From Rheum nobile (taxonomy: Eukaryota > Streptophyta > Magnoliopsida > Caryophyllales > Polygonaceae), in NCBI GenBank assembly GCA_027886185.1, contig WOAB01000595.1, forward strand, positions 992,001 through 1,056,000: DNA of 64,000 nt, read 5' to 3'. This document shows positions 11,401-23,061 of the stretch, piece after piece. Position 1 is the first letter of the stretch, and each line of letters starts with the position of its first letter. Position numbers and translations under genes: made by a program. The notes beneath the pieces were generated by a model. It had not been told where the DNA came from. It made no database searches and saw only the letters and a program-made list of their open reading frames with translations.

Positions 11401-13161
11401 AAGATTTGGAGGCACTATCTCTATGGTGTGAGGTGCCAAGTCTTCACTGATCATAAGAGTCTCAAGTATATATTTACTCAGAAGGAGCTGAATATGAGAC
11501 AACGTCGCTGGTTGGAGCTACTCAAAGACTACGACATCGAATTGCTGTATCATCCGGGCAAGGCTAATGTAGTAGCTGATGCATTGAGCCGGAAGACGCC
11601 GCACGAGACTGTAGTGGCTTTGCTTGTTGCTCAGACCATGCTGAACCAAGAATTGTGCGAGATAGAAGTCTTATACGATCAACGTCGTGGATACCTGAGT
11701 ATGCTTGAGATTCAAGCTACACTTCTTGATTAGATCAAGGAGAAGCAGGTCGATGATGTAATTTTGGTGAAGCTATGTAGCGAAGTAATGGACGGGAAAG
11801 CTCCCGGTTTCGTGATTCAGGAAGATGGATCACTCTGGTTTCAGGATCGGATTTGTGTGCCTGACGTTGAGGGTCTTCGCCAATTGATGATGAGGGAAGC
11901 CCATTCGTCAGCCTATTCTATACATCCAGGCTCTAGCAAGATGTACAAGGACCTCAGAATGAAGTTCTGGTGGCCCAATATAAAGTGGGATGTGGCAGAA
12001 TTTGTGGCGAAATGCTTGACTTGTCAGAAGGTCAAGATAGAACACCGAAGACCCGGTGGAGAATTGCTACCTCTTCTAGTTCCAGAATGGAAGTGGGAGG
12101 ACATTGCAATGGATTTCGTCACAGGGTTGCCTAAAGCTCGAAGTCAGAAGGATGCTATATGGGTTATCGTTGACAGGCTCACGAAAAGTGCTCACTTCGT
12201 GGCTATCAAGACAACGTGGGGAACCCAGAAGCTGTCAGAAATGTTTTTACACGAGGTTATCCGTTTACATGGTACTCCAAAGACCATTGTATCGGATCGC
12301 GATGGCCGATTCATGTCAAGATTCTGGAAGGAATTGCACAAAGCCATGGGAACCGAGTTAAGGTTCAGTACTGCGTTTCATCCTCAAACGGATGGACAGT
12401 CTGAAAGGACCATTCAGACCTTGAAAGATTTGCTAAGAGCTTGTGCACTCGATCGTCCGACTAGCTGGGAGGACAATCTGAGTCTGATTGAGTTCACATA
12501 CAACAATAGCTGGCATGCTACTATCAAGATGACTCCATTCGAGGCTTTGTACGGTTGAAAGTACAGATCTCTGATTTGTTGGGATGAGAATGCCGACAAG
12601 ATTCTGCTTGGACCAGAGCTAGTCGAAAGGACTGCCTCAGACATTGCCTTGATAAGACAAATGATGTTGACAGCTCAGAGTCGACAAAAGTCTTACGCTG
12701 ACTCGAAGCGTAGGAATGTTGAATTCGAGGTTGGTGACAAAGTGTTTGTCAAGGTGTCACCATCCAAAGGTGTGTTCAGATTTGGTAAGCGTGGAAAGCT
12801 TAACCCTCACTACGTGGGACCATTTGAGATCCTTGATAGGGTGGGATCTCTAGCGTACCGTTTGGCATTGCCTCGATCGGCACATCCAGTGTACAACGTG
12901 TTCCACGTATCCTTATTGAGGAAATACGTGCCAGATGAATCTCATGTGTTGAGTTATGAAGACATCGAGATCCAGGCAAATGGTACCTACGAGGAGATAC
13001 CTGTGCGTATTCTCGAGCGTCATGAGAAGCAGCTACGCAGCAAGGTGGTACTGTTGGTATGAATTTTGTGGTCTAAGTCAGGAACCGAAGAGGTTACTTG
13101 GGAGACTTGGGAAACTGAAGAGGATATGCTTAGACGCTTTCCCGAGTTGTTTTCGGCCTAG
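8430..13161 (+). pseudogene. gag-pol polyprotein of the chromovirus, broken
   Basis: Gag starts at ATG 8430 and shifts frame near 8690. From there to 13161 everything lies in one frame. In order: gag core (about 8750-9340), two CCHC zinc knuckles (about 9460-9570, CHNCDTAGHKNFAC and CFGCGKEGHMQKFC), aspartic protease (LFDSGATHSF, about 9810), reverse transcriptase (catalytic FIDDILIYS, about 10815), RNase H (YSDASKNGLG, about 11260), integrase with its zinc-binding H/C residues (about 11900-12030) and core Asp residues (DFVTGLP, VSDRDGRF), and a C-terminal tail ending TWETEEDML/FPELF like a chromodomain. In-frame stops lie at 8956, 10102, 10996, 11731, 12556 and 13060. It cannot make a full polyprotein. 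The family assignment is certain; the exact start is less so. Confidence 0.9.
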
Positions 13162-13189
13162 AATAGCCAAGTTTCGGGGTCGAAACTTC

Positions 13190-13206
13190 TTTTAAGGGGG
13201 AGGTAA
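13190..13206 (+). other. Polypurine tract
   Basis: TTTTAAGGGGGAGGTAA sits immediately before the 3' LTR start (TGTAATATC). A purine run here serves as the plus-strand primer in LTR retrotransposons. Confidence 0.75.
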
Positions 13207-15375
13207 TGTAATATCTCTCATTTTATAAGGATATTTTGGAATTTTTCCAACTCCTGTATTACAAGTCGGATTAATTTTAGAGAGGTTCGGACATTCTGTA
13301 AATTGTTTGATATCTGTAATATTTTTCTGAGTAATATAAAATACAGTTGACGTATGTTCAAGGTTAAATGGTCATTCGTGTACGAATATATTTAACCCGG
13401 GGTTAAGATAATTAACCCAAGATTAAAACGGACAAAAAGGGTGAAAAATGGCCTTGACCGCACCCCGCGGTCAAGTGGCCGCACCCGCGGCAAGGACCGG
13501 TTCTGAAGCAAACAGGTGAGGCGGTCACTGGGCGCCACCGCACCCTGCCACACCCCACGGTGGGATATTTTTCTTCGGCAGCGTTATCCTCTTCCCTTGC
13601 AAGTGGCGTCGGTTGTCAGGCCTAGCCTCGCCTAGCCTCCCTTGTTGGTCTCCTGCTTGTTCCCTGCTGGGGGAGCTCTTGGTTGGCTATAAAAGGGGTC
13701 GAAATCAGAAAGGGAGAGAGCATCATATTCCTCCTCTGTTTTCTCCTCTGAAAATCTCCATTGAAACCAAGCTTTTGAGCTTTGTTTGAGAAGGTGATCG
13801 AACCCCTTTGAGTGTTTACAAAGGTACTCACAAGTAGTATTTGAAGGCGCAAGGAGTATTAAGATCAAACCCCAAACGAATTGAGTTGGGTGAGTTTTCT
13901 GAACTTTGTTGTCGAAGCCTTCGCCACTGTGACCCCACCGCACCCGCGGTAAGAGCTCCACCGCACCCACGGCGAGCTGTCCGTGTGTGTGTGTTCTTGG
14001 GAGTTGTGGTCTTGAGCGAGGCTCGGTTCCTTCGATTCTTTTTGTATTCTTTTAGATTCATATTTGTGGATATTGAATCTAACTTAGGATCTCGTTATGG
14101 GTCGTTTCTTAGGGATTTTTAATCCGAGATCTATCCCAGTTCCAGACCTAGGAACCCGACGTTTCTAAGCTTTGTTCGAGCTCGACTAATCTAAGGCAAG
14201 TGTCGGTTCTCTCTTGCTCATCATTCCATATTTCAATTAATTATCAATTGTTTAGTTGTTAATTAATTTGGGATGATTTACTGATTTATTATTCGTTGGG
14301 AACATCTTTGTTAATAATTGATTAAAAGATGATATTATACTAGGTTGTATATCTGCTAGAACAACGCTAGTATAAATATATATTTTTGATGTTGGCCATG
14401 ATGTGGATTATTAATGTGTTGAACTGTTAGTTAGCACGAGTATTCGTAGGAACGCTTGGACTTTGCGAGGTCCATTCGTTTCTTTATAACTTGGCAAATA
14501 ACAGGGTGATCAAGACCCTATGCCAAACTTTCTGGTCATGACCAACCGTGATGTGGATTGAGGTTTGGACCCTGCGAGGTCCATTCCTTCGATATATGTC
14601 CCTCATGGCGAAACATATATCTAAAAGCTTATAACGTGATGCGCGTTTTAGAATTAAATAAGATAAGTGCCGTTAGTCGCACATAATTAATATACCTTCG
14701 GTGAGTAGTGCAGCTAGGCGATGGTGCAGCTAGGAAAACTTGTCTTAACTTTTAAATCGCTCGTATGCGATACTGTGATTTTGTGATTAATTAAGTTTCC
14801 CAACACTTGTCATACTTCCGATAAGACTCAATTCCTTGGGAGTCTTCTCTTCAGTGCATATCTTATTTAATATTCATTCAGTGAAAGTACCGGGTTATGT
14901 ATCATTCCGTCGGTTTTTATTCGAGGGACAATGATAGTAAACGGTTATGATCACTCGAACCACTCTGCTTTGTACCCCTTGCTTGGTCTTTCATTAGACT
15001 AACCAACCGCAATTGTTCTCTGCATGGTTGGCTGGTGTCATCCGTTCGATTCGGAACATCAGATAAATTGCGGATCCGAGAAGGCTAGAACGACTATAAA
15101 GGCGAACGGTGCTTTTGTTGTTATTTTAAGACTTCCGCTGTGTTAACTATGTTTTGTATTTAAGACTTCCGCTGTAATAATTCTGATTATGTATTTTGAT
15201 GTATTTGGAATTATGCTGAAATTTGGAGACTTGGTTTTAATGAAAGTTATGATATGATGCATTATAACTGTGGTTTAATGATTTATATCAACTGGAAAAT
15301 CCTTGGGTGACATCGGACAGTACGTCTGAGGTCACTGGCAGTAATACTTTCAAGAGGTTATTTGGGGGTGTTACA
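13207..15375 (+). repeat. Full-length 3' LTR of the chromovirus
   Basis: 2169 bp, TGTAATATCTCTC...GGGGGTGTTACA. A TATA-like CTATAAAAGGGG lies near 13688. GC-rich ACCGC/CCGCGGT-type clusters lie at about 13455-13565 (upstream) and 13935-13975 (downstream). The sequence starts and ends like the solo LTR at 58200-60620 and, reversed, the one at 28028-31181, so all three belong to one broad family. Confidence 0.9.
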
Positions 15376-15387
15376 TCTATCACGTCT

Positions 15388-16631
15388 TGATACACACGAT
15401 TATGTTGTGTGTATTGACGGAGTTTTGTCATGATTTTAGTGGTGTTTTAGGATGCTTTGGAGGTGATTTGGAGACTTGGCGAGGAGGTGCGGAAGTTGCG
15501 TTTTTGGAGCCTTAGGAGCTGAGGAGCGAAGGATGAAGAAGCAGAATTGCGGCGACCGCCGCAGAAGGAACAACAACCGCCGTTAATTGCCCTGGAGAGA
15601 CCTTAGTTACGACCTGGAAACGGCGACCACCGTTTAATTGCGGCGCCCGCCGCATTTACGGCGATCGCTGGGGGAGAAGCAGCGGCCGCCGCCGCTGACG
15701 GAAGCATCGCCGAGCCGATTTCCTTTTCGGATATATTTTATATTACTTTATTACGTTTTTATTATTTCTTTTTAGGATAATTTCAGATTATTTTCCTTTG
15801 GTATTTAAGGGTTGAGAAAACTTGTTTCTTCTATCTCGGAACCCTAATTTCTTATTCTACGTATTCTCTTGCTATGAAAAACTAAGCCTCTCTTGCTTAG
15901 TCAGACATTGAAGCTTTTCGTGTGATTCAGTTGTGAGATTCTTATTCCTAATCTATTGCATGGTTTTTATCTCTTCTCTTGTTTGATTTCTTAAGATTGA
16001 TATTGATAATTTCTAGTCTGATCAACTAGGGTTTGTCGTTATTTATCTATTGCTAGGTTTAGATTGTTACTGGTTGAGCATATCTATTATATAGTAGCAA
16101 CTGCATCGTGTTAGTAACTGGTTGTGCTAATCTTATGCAGAAGAGAATTGATTTACATTCTAGGGTAAAAACTGGTTGTTTTATTCTAGGATTGTATCCA
16201 ACTATATTCCTATCCGTAAGACTGCTGTTAAACTGAACTTGATAGTTTCAGGGTTGTTTAATTAGTTAGTTCTAATAGTATCTGGTTGTGCTATTAGTTA
16301 CATCTGAAAAGGAATTGGAATTACCATTGCATGCGATTTTGAGTAGTATCTATGATCAACTTGTCATTCGAATAGTGGATATTGTTTGACTGAGTGTTTT
16401 CCCAATAACTGATTTCATCACCTTTAATTGCTTATTTACCATTTGCATGCTTGGCTACTAAAACAAACCAACAAAACCCCCATTTGGTTGCTTTAAATTG
16501 ACATACATATTACATACTGCGATAGACTTTGTTTCCCTGTGGATTCGACCCTTACTTACCTAGGACTACGTTTTAGGGTTTGTTTGGATACTTTGCATAG
16601 TAGGAATTAGAACGGCAAATTCCTGTTATCA
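15388..16631 (+). mobile_element. Solo LTR (family C) next to the chromovirus
   Basis: 1244 bp from TGATACACA to CTGTTATCA, flanked by the 5-bp duplication CGTCT at 15383-15387 and 16632-16636. It starts 12 bp after the chromovirus 3' LTR. It shares with LTR A the right-end motif GGATTCGACCCTTACTT and the general plan: a GC-rich cluster (about 15550-15710) upstream of a TATA-like GTATTTAAGG near 15800. No coding domains are present. Confidence 0.85.
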
Positions 16632-16636
16632 CGTCT

Positions 16637-19010
16637 TCATAGAGCTCCATTTCACCGTCATTATGCACACTGTCTAGTACATGTATTGCACCTTTCTGTA
16701 GTTGAACGAGATCACATAGTAGTAGTGATCATTGTTCAATAGCACAAGTACAACAACCTATAAGCACGTCATATATTAGACAAATACGCATTAGACTCGA
16801 AAATAGATATGCACTTTTTGTGGGAATAACTACCATGTCAATGTCTCTCATCACTCGTCCATGCACAAAGTTCACAACTTGATCCATGTTCTTTATACAC
16901 TCAAGGAACACATTCTTCAACTATATTTCCTATGTTTTCATGAACGTGCTTAGTTATCATTTTTATCCACAAAGTTTATGAACATGCAATTCACTATATA
17001 TGATCTTCTCGTGTGTATTGCAATTTCCTACATACCATGAAACATGAGTTCATGAACCTAAAGTAACCTTATTAAATAACTCTTGAACTACACATTCATA
17101 ATTTTTTTTGTCAATCCAACACCTTAACCATAAACACATTTTCCCTCTTTCCTATTCAATATTTCTCAAGCTATACACTTTGATCATATCAACGCACGCA
17201 ACATGGATGCATACATAGGAATCAAATAAAAATAGTCCACTATTTTTTAAAGGATTACTCTATACGGACTCTTATCGGCGGGTACACATATATGAAGGCC
17301 GTGTTTGGATTTGGGCTACTTTTCACTTTTTCATTGTAGTTCAAAACACTAGTCCAGGCATCAACCACCTTGTAGTGCACATCCAATTCCATGGTAGTGA
17401 ACTCAACCCTCAGAGTTTCAAGCGTCTTGTACTTGAACATCACCTCAATAATCAAGTATTCAAAAAACAAAGAATTTCTTATATTAGTTTTATCATTAGA
17501 GCGTACTTTGCAATTGAAATTGAGCCGAGCATAAGAAATAAAAAAACAACTCACCCATCCTCGGAACACTTTTTGTCTACATACTCCCAAACATCTTTAT
17601 GTTCCTCCGTTGGCTTTGCCAAGATGGCAACCGCTCTATTTTGGTACGGTACAGGCTCTTTAGTGTTTTGGGCAGTTTCTTATGCCTTGGCCCTTTAACC
17701 CCCTCAACTTGTTTCTTTGTATTCGTGACTTTGCCTTTGTCTTTCACATGCGTCATGTTACATGTTTAAAGAAAATAAAAATAAGAATGCACATTAATAA
17801 AAACGTCTTTTTTTTGTGCTTCACTAACCTTTTGTGTTTGATTCTTCTCCTTAGGTTGTTTTGATGGTTCAATTAGTTTTTCCTTGCCCTTTGCCTTTTT
17901 CATTTTAAGACAATACAAGTTAAATAATGGAGTAAGATATTTTAGAAAACAATAAATACCCCTTTAATTATTTTACTGTATGAATATCAAAGAATACATT
18001 CATGCACCTGATATTTGCAAGTTATGAACCTTTTTGACATTGGTCCTACATATTATTTTCATAAACCACCCTTTTTTTCTATCACTCACATGCACTTCAC
18101 AAATTCATGCATTCATATTCTTTCAAGGACATCGATATGAATTTACTTTAAAAAAATTCCTTACTTGATCCTTCTTTGGTTGATCTTCTTCTTGTTTTTC
18201 TTCAAGTGGCTCCTGGTTTTCAGCTTCCACGCCTTCCCCTTGAGTACCCCTCTCTATGTCCATTTTTCCATCTCCTCTGTACTTATGAGCTTGAAACTGG
18301 GAGGCATGAAATCTCTACACCCCTAGACTTTTGAGCTTTTTGGGTTGTTCGCTCAATTATTAGAGTCCCTTGCTTTCCATCCTTCCCAGTTTCATTTGTC
18401 GCGACTTCAATAACAACCTCTTATTCATTTTTAGTTAAGTTTTTTTGTGGTGCTTGTGTCGGTTGCTCAATTGCTTCCGTCAAATCTTCTCTTTCATTTT
18501 GTTGCACCTTTGCTCCCATATTAGTTGATAGCCCATGTCTTTCCTCAGTTGGGTCCTCTTGTTGCATTTCAACATCATCATCTTTTTCTCATTGTACACT
18601 AGGTTCCCTCATTTCATTTCCATTCTCCTTTGCAATTTGATTCACATCTTCCCAATTTTATGTCGGTACGAAGTTGTTGGTTGGTGCAACGACACTAGTA
18701 GAAAATCTGACCCTCGTCTTGGATGCTTTAGCCTTTTCCATTTGTTTGAGGCACTCAATGAGCTATGGGTCAGACCAGAAAGGATGGTCTGAGTCCTCCA
18801 AGACGGTCTCAAAGTCCCTTAAGCTCTGCTTCATCCTCCTTCTTCCCAATCAGTGCATGCACAGTCTTCAACATGCTCTTGACGATCGAGTTTTCCTTAA
18901 ATTCTTCTAGCATATTCTCCACCATAGCAGCAAGCTCCTCTATCGCAGTTGCTACATTCATCAACTTCTCAGCAAAGCATTGCAACCACTCCTTGAATGA
19001 AAACAATACA
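16637..19010 (-). pseudogene. Degenerate Ulp1-like (C48) protease gene, Mutator-associated
   Basis: The reverse strand holds scattered coding remnants. At 19006-18812 there is a coiled-coil-like stretch (EELAAMVENMLEEFKENS). From 18660 to 17900 there is a hydrophilic Glu/Lys/Gln-rich region with stops. Around 17600-17290 lie DVWEYVDKKCSEDG and, after a probable intron, VVDAWTSVLNYNE, which resembles the pre-catalytic helix of plant Ulp1-type proteases. At 16900-16740 a possible catalytic-domain piece reads MRDIDMVVIPT. Ulp1-like genes of this type are known as passengers of Mutator-like elements. Stops and frameshifts are frequent. The spacer at 16930-17100 has the same TTCATGAAC motifs as the FAR1 introns, hinting at the same element family. 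The assignment is moderate and based on short motifs. Confidence 0.45.
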
Positions 19011-19085
19011 CCATGTTATTCACAATGAAAAGTTAACACCTATAATTAAGCTACCCTTGATTAAACCTTTTTAGTTTATATTATA

Positions 19086-19117
19086 CTAGGATTGCCCGAC
19101 CCCCGCTTCACGGGGGT
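19086..19117 (-). other. Helitron 3' terminus with hairpin
   Basis: Read on the reverse strand: stem ACCCCCG / loop TGAAG / CGGGGGT, then CGGGCAATC and the end CTAG, followed by T. This CTRR end with a short GC hairpin just inside is the rolling-circle termination signal of plant Helitrons. It fixes one border of the element to the base. Confidence 0.85.
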
Positions 19118-19210
19118 TGTTTATGTTGCGTGTAAATGGTGGCTGTGTTTGTGTGGTAGTGAAGTTGTTAGTTGTATGTGGTAATTGATGTAATGATGTT
19201 ATATACCATT

Positions 19211-19352
19211 GGATGATGTTGATTATTCATCCAAGTAATTAGTGGGGAGGGCAGTTTCACTTGATTGATTAGAATATGTACCTGTATGTGTAATTGAATA
19301 AGATGTAAGGTTTAACAGTAGTAATTATTTACTATATAGGGGGCTGAATTTT
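19211..19352. repeat. Direct repeat near Helitron 3' end, copy 1
   Basis: About 140 bp, recognisable by AAGTAATTAGTGGGGAGGGC and ATTTACTATATAGGGGGC. It recurs, diverged, at 21270-21406 in the same orientation. The two copies enclose the small reverse-strand gene at 19646-20166. Confidence 0.7.
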
Positions 19353-19645
19353 AAGAGATCATATTCATAGTAAAAACAATTTACTAAACCAAAACAAAGT
19401 ACACATACGGAAATACTTATACTACTTATAATCCATCGATTATGTAAATGTTACATTCCTTCACAAAACAAATACCCCATAGAGTAGGCTACGATCCATC
19501 TGTTACAAAATGTGGGACACAACAACCAATTATATTAGTACACTACATAGAAGGATGCAAGGCAGCAACAATTCAATCCAAGTATCTGCCCACCATCATC
19601 CCCCTCACATACTCCGCATGACCAACTTCCCGACGCAGCAAAATA

Positions 19646-20166
19646 TCATTCACCTTCAGACCGTAGATGTATCTGCAAAAGGGCAGCTGGTTCAGTCACA
19701 CATCAACGCAATGCAAGGAAAGCCATTTTTAAAAACTCACATCCATAAGCTCCAGCTTCATCTGTGTGAGCTGAACATGGTCCTGAACAGCCGAAGCATC
19801 CATTGAATCAACCCGCTTACGAATCCTTTCTGATTCAGCAACATAACCATATAGTTTCATGTCACGCTCGACTATGTTCTTCTTCAGCCGCATGAATACC
19901 TCATCGCTCATCTTCTTTCCTGCAACAACCACCCTTCAAATTCAGTGGGACAATAAAAATGACATAGGCAAACTTGGATGTTTCTAGTAAATGAAAACAG
20001 TACCTCCCCATAGGAACTCCAATTCCCGTGCTATTTCCAACAGAGCCCATATGTCTTTATATATAACGGTCTTCAACACCTTCTTGGAAGCCATATCGTG
20101 CAGACTAAAACCAAAAAACAAACCAGTTGGCACAGTTTCAAGTGGTAAGCGACCACCATATGGCAT
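19646..20166 (-). CDS. Small spliced gene inside the Helitron, 122 aa, unknown family
   Basis: Three exons join to an uninterrupted 122-codon frame: 20166-20004 (MPYGGRLPLETVPTG...), 19919-19741 (KKMSDEVFMRLKKN...) and 19672-19646 (IHLRSEGE, stop). Introns have GT donors and AG acceptors after pyrimidine tracts (GTTGTTGCAG, CCCTTTTGCAG). A non-coding first exon is likely: a TATA-like TTTAAAAGGGG near 20913-20922 and a donor GTCAG|GTATGC at 20819. The protein is hydrophilic. The middle (about 28-52) is helical and Leu-rich, and residues 56-115 look like a charged coiled coil. I do not recognise the family. Located between Helitron direct repeats, it is probably a captured or passenger gene, and its integrity is unusual here. 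Confidence 0.55.
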
Positions 20167-20822
20167 CTTGCTAAACAACACATCAAATTCGAAGACAAAA
20201 ATCCACAAGAACTAACCCAAAATGGGACCAAAGCAAAAACATGGAAATTTTCAATGATATGCAAATGAAAACACCAAAGAGCAAAGCAGCAGTAGGAATA
20301 AACAAAGACCACTATAAAACAAGATTTCAGAAACTCAGACATAAGGCAACACTCTCCCAAGAACAAACGTGAAGACATTTGTGTCAAACCAACGCAGCAA
20401 ATGGACCATTCAAACAGAAGCGAAGCTTAAACAACAAAGCAACGAAACCTAGACGCTTTCGCGTAGGGCGAAATGAAACCAAACATCGGGAGTTCCGATG
20501 GACAAATCCATACACAACAGATGTGGAAAAGAAGAGAAGGAGTAACAAATTAGGGCTCGGAGCCAACGGTGTAAACGCCAGAGGTAACATTCCGATTAAA
20601 CGACATGCCAACTTGGAACACGACGAAACGAACACAGAATCAAATCCAATCACTACACCAAACAAATTACACAAACCCTAGGATCGACAAACCCATAATG
20701 TTCTACAACCGCTGGATAAATCACAAACGTCAACACGGAAAACGATTAATGGATACGACATATCTCCAGATCGAACACACAAAGAGACAAAATCAAGCCT
20801 TAAAAAGATTCGAGCATACCTG

Positions 20823-20923
20823 ACGCAGAGAATTAGAGTAGAGACGCAGACGACGGGAGAAGAGGAATACTATGATGGAGAAACACGACTGCAAATGGAC
20901 TCCAAATACTTCCCCTTTTAAAG
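20823..20923 (-). promoter_or_regulatory. Probable promoter and leader of the 122-aa gene
   Basis: On the reverse strand an ACTTTAAAAGGGG box (about 20911-20923) is followed by a C/T-rich leader and a splice donor GCGTCAG|GTATGC. This is a plausible core promoter with a leader intron. Confidence 0.35.
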
Positions 20924-21269
20924 TACAGATGTGATTCAATGAAGGCATTGGGACTCGAATCTCCATTCAATGCACGTCTCAAATCCCAGTTGAAGAGACG
21001 GCTGCAGAGGTCAAAACACGCATGAACACTGGGCCTAAGAGTTAAATGGTTAAGAGCAGGTAAGACTCCATGCGTGCACCCAAAAAAAGACGTGTAAATA
21101 AAGGCAATCTGACGCGGGCCAAAATAACTCAACGCCGAAATAATTCAACCGCGGCCGTTTAAATACCATCTCTTTTTTATTTCGGAGAACTGTTTAGTTA
21201 GAAAATATTTCTTCTAAATACAAATCAATCATTTATGCATTACATACATAACATCCAAATAATTTTATA

Positions 21270-21406
21270 GATGTTGACTATTGTTTGAAGTAATTAGTGA
21301 GGAGGGCATTTCCCGGAATTTATAAGAATATGTACTTGCATGTGTAAGTGGGAAAGTTTTAGGGTATAATAGTAATAATTATTTACTATAATAGGGGGCT
21401 GAATTT
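21270..21406. repeat. Direct repeat in the Helitron, copy 2
   Basis: Diverged copy of 19211-19352 (AAGTAATTAGTGAGGAGGGC, ATTTACTATAATAGGGGGC). It lies just upstream of the TATA-like box of the forward-strand gene remnant. The stretch 20167-21269 outside the leader above has no supported gene. Confidence 0.65.
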
Positions 21407-21552
21407 GAATAAACGACTGCGGTTTCCCTCCGACGGTTCGACTCCCCCATGGCAGTTGCTTGGGAAGTTGTTTCATTGATTCTGCAAATGATTAAAATCT
21501 CTCCGCCACCCCTCAGGCGGTTACTTTACTCAATGGGTCGTCTGTTCCTCTC

Positions 21553-21560
21553 TATATAAA
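21553..21560 (+). promoter_or_regulatory. TATA-like box for the forward gene remnant
   Basis: TATATAAA after a C/T-rich run, followed by a T/C-rich leader. It is placed suitably for the spliced remnant starting at 22532, with long leader introns in between. Function is inferred. Confidence 0.3.
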
Positions 21561-22531
21561 GGCTTCGTGTACCCTTCTATGTCGTTGTGTTTTTTGAATC
21601 CTTTTAGTTCTCTCCAAATTTACTTTGCCACCGGTGACTGAGTTCCGCCTTTTTCCGCTCCGCGGTATGGTTTCTTTTCCCCTTCGTTTTTGCTTACCCA
21701 GATTTCGGTATTTATTTTTGTTCTTGCATTTCCATGTTGTTTTCCCAGATTCTGCTCTTTGAGTTGAGATTTGAAGACAAAACATTATTTTCTCTTGTTC
21801 CGCTCTTAGTGTTTCCTGTTGTTTGTACAAATCATATGTGTTATTGCTTGAGGATTTCTGCAGTGAAGGTAAGTTTAGAAGATGTGGTTGTTCGAGAGTT
21901 TCTTCATGATGAAAGTCTTATCATCCCTAATTTGCTTATGATAGTCTTGAGCCCGATGGCCGTATTTATTATATTAATGTCACTTTTTTCTCTTCCTCAC
22001 ATCGCTAAGTGTAGCAGATTTATCTCTGTTAGGATACTCCTAAAATTTCTTCACGCTTCTTCCCTTAGTCATCATTATTACCTCGGACGTAGTCTCAGTT
22101 TTAGTACTGTTTTTAGTCTTAAAGACTTTCATAGATTCATTTTCATGTAAGATAGACCCAATAAATTTAACCACAGTGATTTCATACCTCCCATACTGAA
22201 TAACATCTTTCATAGTATGAAACAGAATGCTCTCTTCAATTTGAACCATTGCTACTTTCATCAAATACGACATGAACGGTGATGTTATTAACAAACAGTT
22301 TGCATAAGGTGTATTTGACTATGTAATTGAAGATGTGCTTGGAGCCCTGATCTGGTAGTAAGTTGTGAGTTAAAATGTGTTTGGCAGTTGTTTGAATGTC
22401 TTGTGATCTCTCTATTTGTGTGTGTCGAAATTGTTGATTCACTCATCAAGCCGTCACTGTACTAAATTGGTATCTGTGTGTGAAGTTTTGTTGGTCTTCC
22501 ATCATGTCCATTGTACGTTATTTGTGTAGAA

Positions 22532-23061
22532 ATGGCAAACAATGACATGAACCATAATGCACCACAGACTTATCTCTATCGGAGAATTTGGGAGTCTTTT
22601 CAGTTGGCGCAAACCGAAGGCGGTTTGAAAGGAGGTTAGGATTTTTTTGGGGGTATGTTGTGTGGTTGATGTGATCTTAATTTATGGTTGTGCTAATAGT
22701 TCACTTTTTTGGCATATAATCCATCCATTGTTTCACTCAGACAGAGTTTGAGGAATTCAATTATGCAAGGCGATGCTGATGTGCATGACTTCATGTTCAG
22801 ATTTGCCGATTTCAGTGCTAAGGCTGATGCTCTGGGGGATGAAAGGCCTGCAACTTTTTAGGAATGGAAAGTAAAGAACCTTAAAATGAAGATGGTAAGT
22901 ATGTGTTGGGTGTTTGTGGTTTGTGACTACCGTATCCTTTGTTGACTTGGTTGTTTGATGTGAAGTTGGAAATTGAGGGGATGACATTTCATCGTGGGCT
23001 AGAGCGTTAGATGGAGCATTACCAGTTCATCGCTAGAATGGTCATGATGTTTAGGTTTTAG
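22532..23061 (+). pseudogene. Broken multi-exon gene of unknown family inside the Helitron
   Basis: Exon 1 (22532-22634) begins with an ATG just after a TGTGTAG acceptor and encodes MANNDMNHNAPQTYLYRRIW and on to GGLKG. Exon 2 (from 22745) continues EFEEFNYAR, then needs a one-base shift to read DADVHDFMFRFADFSAKAD, and contains a TAG near 22858. A last exon near 22968-23061 reads LEIEGMTFHRGLER, with another TAG. Exon borders have GT-AG signals. I do not recognise the family. It looks like a captured gene decayed by one frameshift and at least two stops. The remaining stretch 23062-23662 has no supported gene. Confidence 0.45.

Larger units (their letters stand above)
5940..15375 (+). mobile_element. 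Tekay-like Ty3/gypsy chromovirus, 5'-truncated
   Basis: A retrotransposon with a truncated 5' LTR (5940-7180), a primer binding site matching initiator Met tRNA, an extra ORF (7409-8185), gag-pol (8430-13161), a purine-rich tract, and a full 3' LTR (13207-15375, TGTAATATC...GTGTTACA). The domain order gag - zinc knuckles - protease - RT - RNase H - integrase - C-terminal chromodomain-like tail places it among chromoviruses, most like Tekay/Del. The first roughly 930 bp of the 5' LTR are missing, so the left target duplication is lost. The two LTRs show scattered substitutions and small indels (for example an 8-bp tandem duplication near 14776), so the insertion is not very recent. It lies in the end of the FAR1 gene. 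Confidence 0.9.

Noticed and set aside
14558..14640. Possible tRNA or snRNA gene in the LTR regions
   Set aside because: No cloverleaf or A/B boxes could be drawn; the only tRNA-like match is the 12-base primer binding site.
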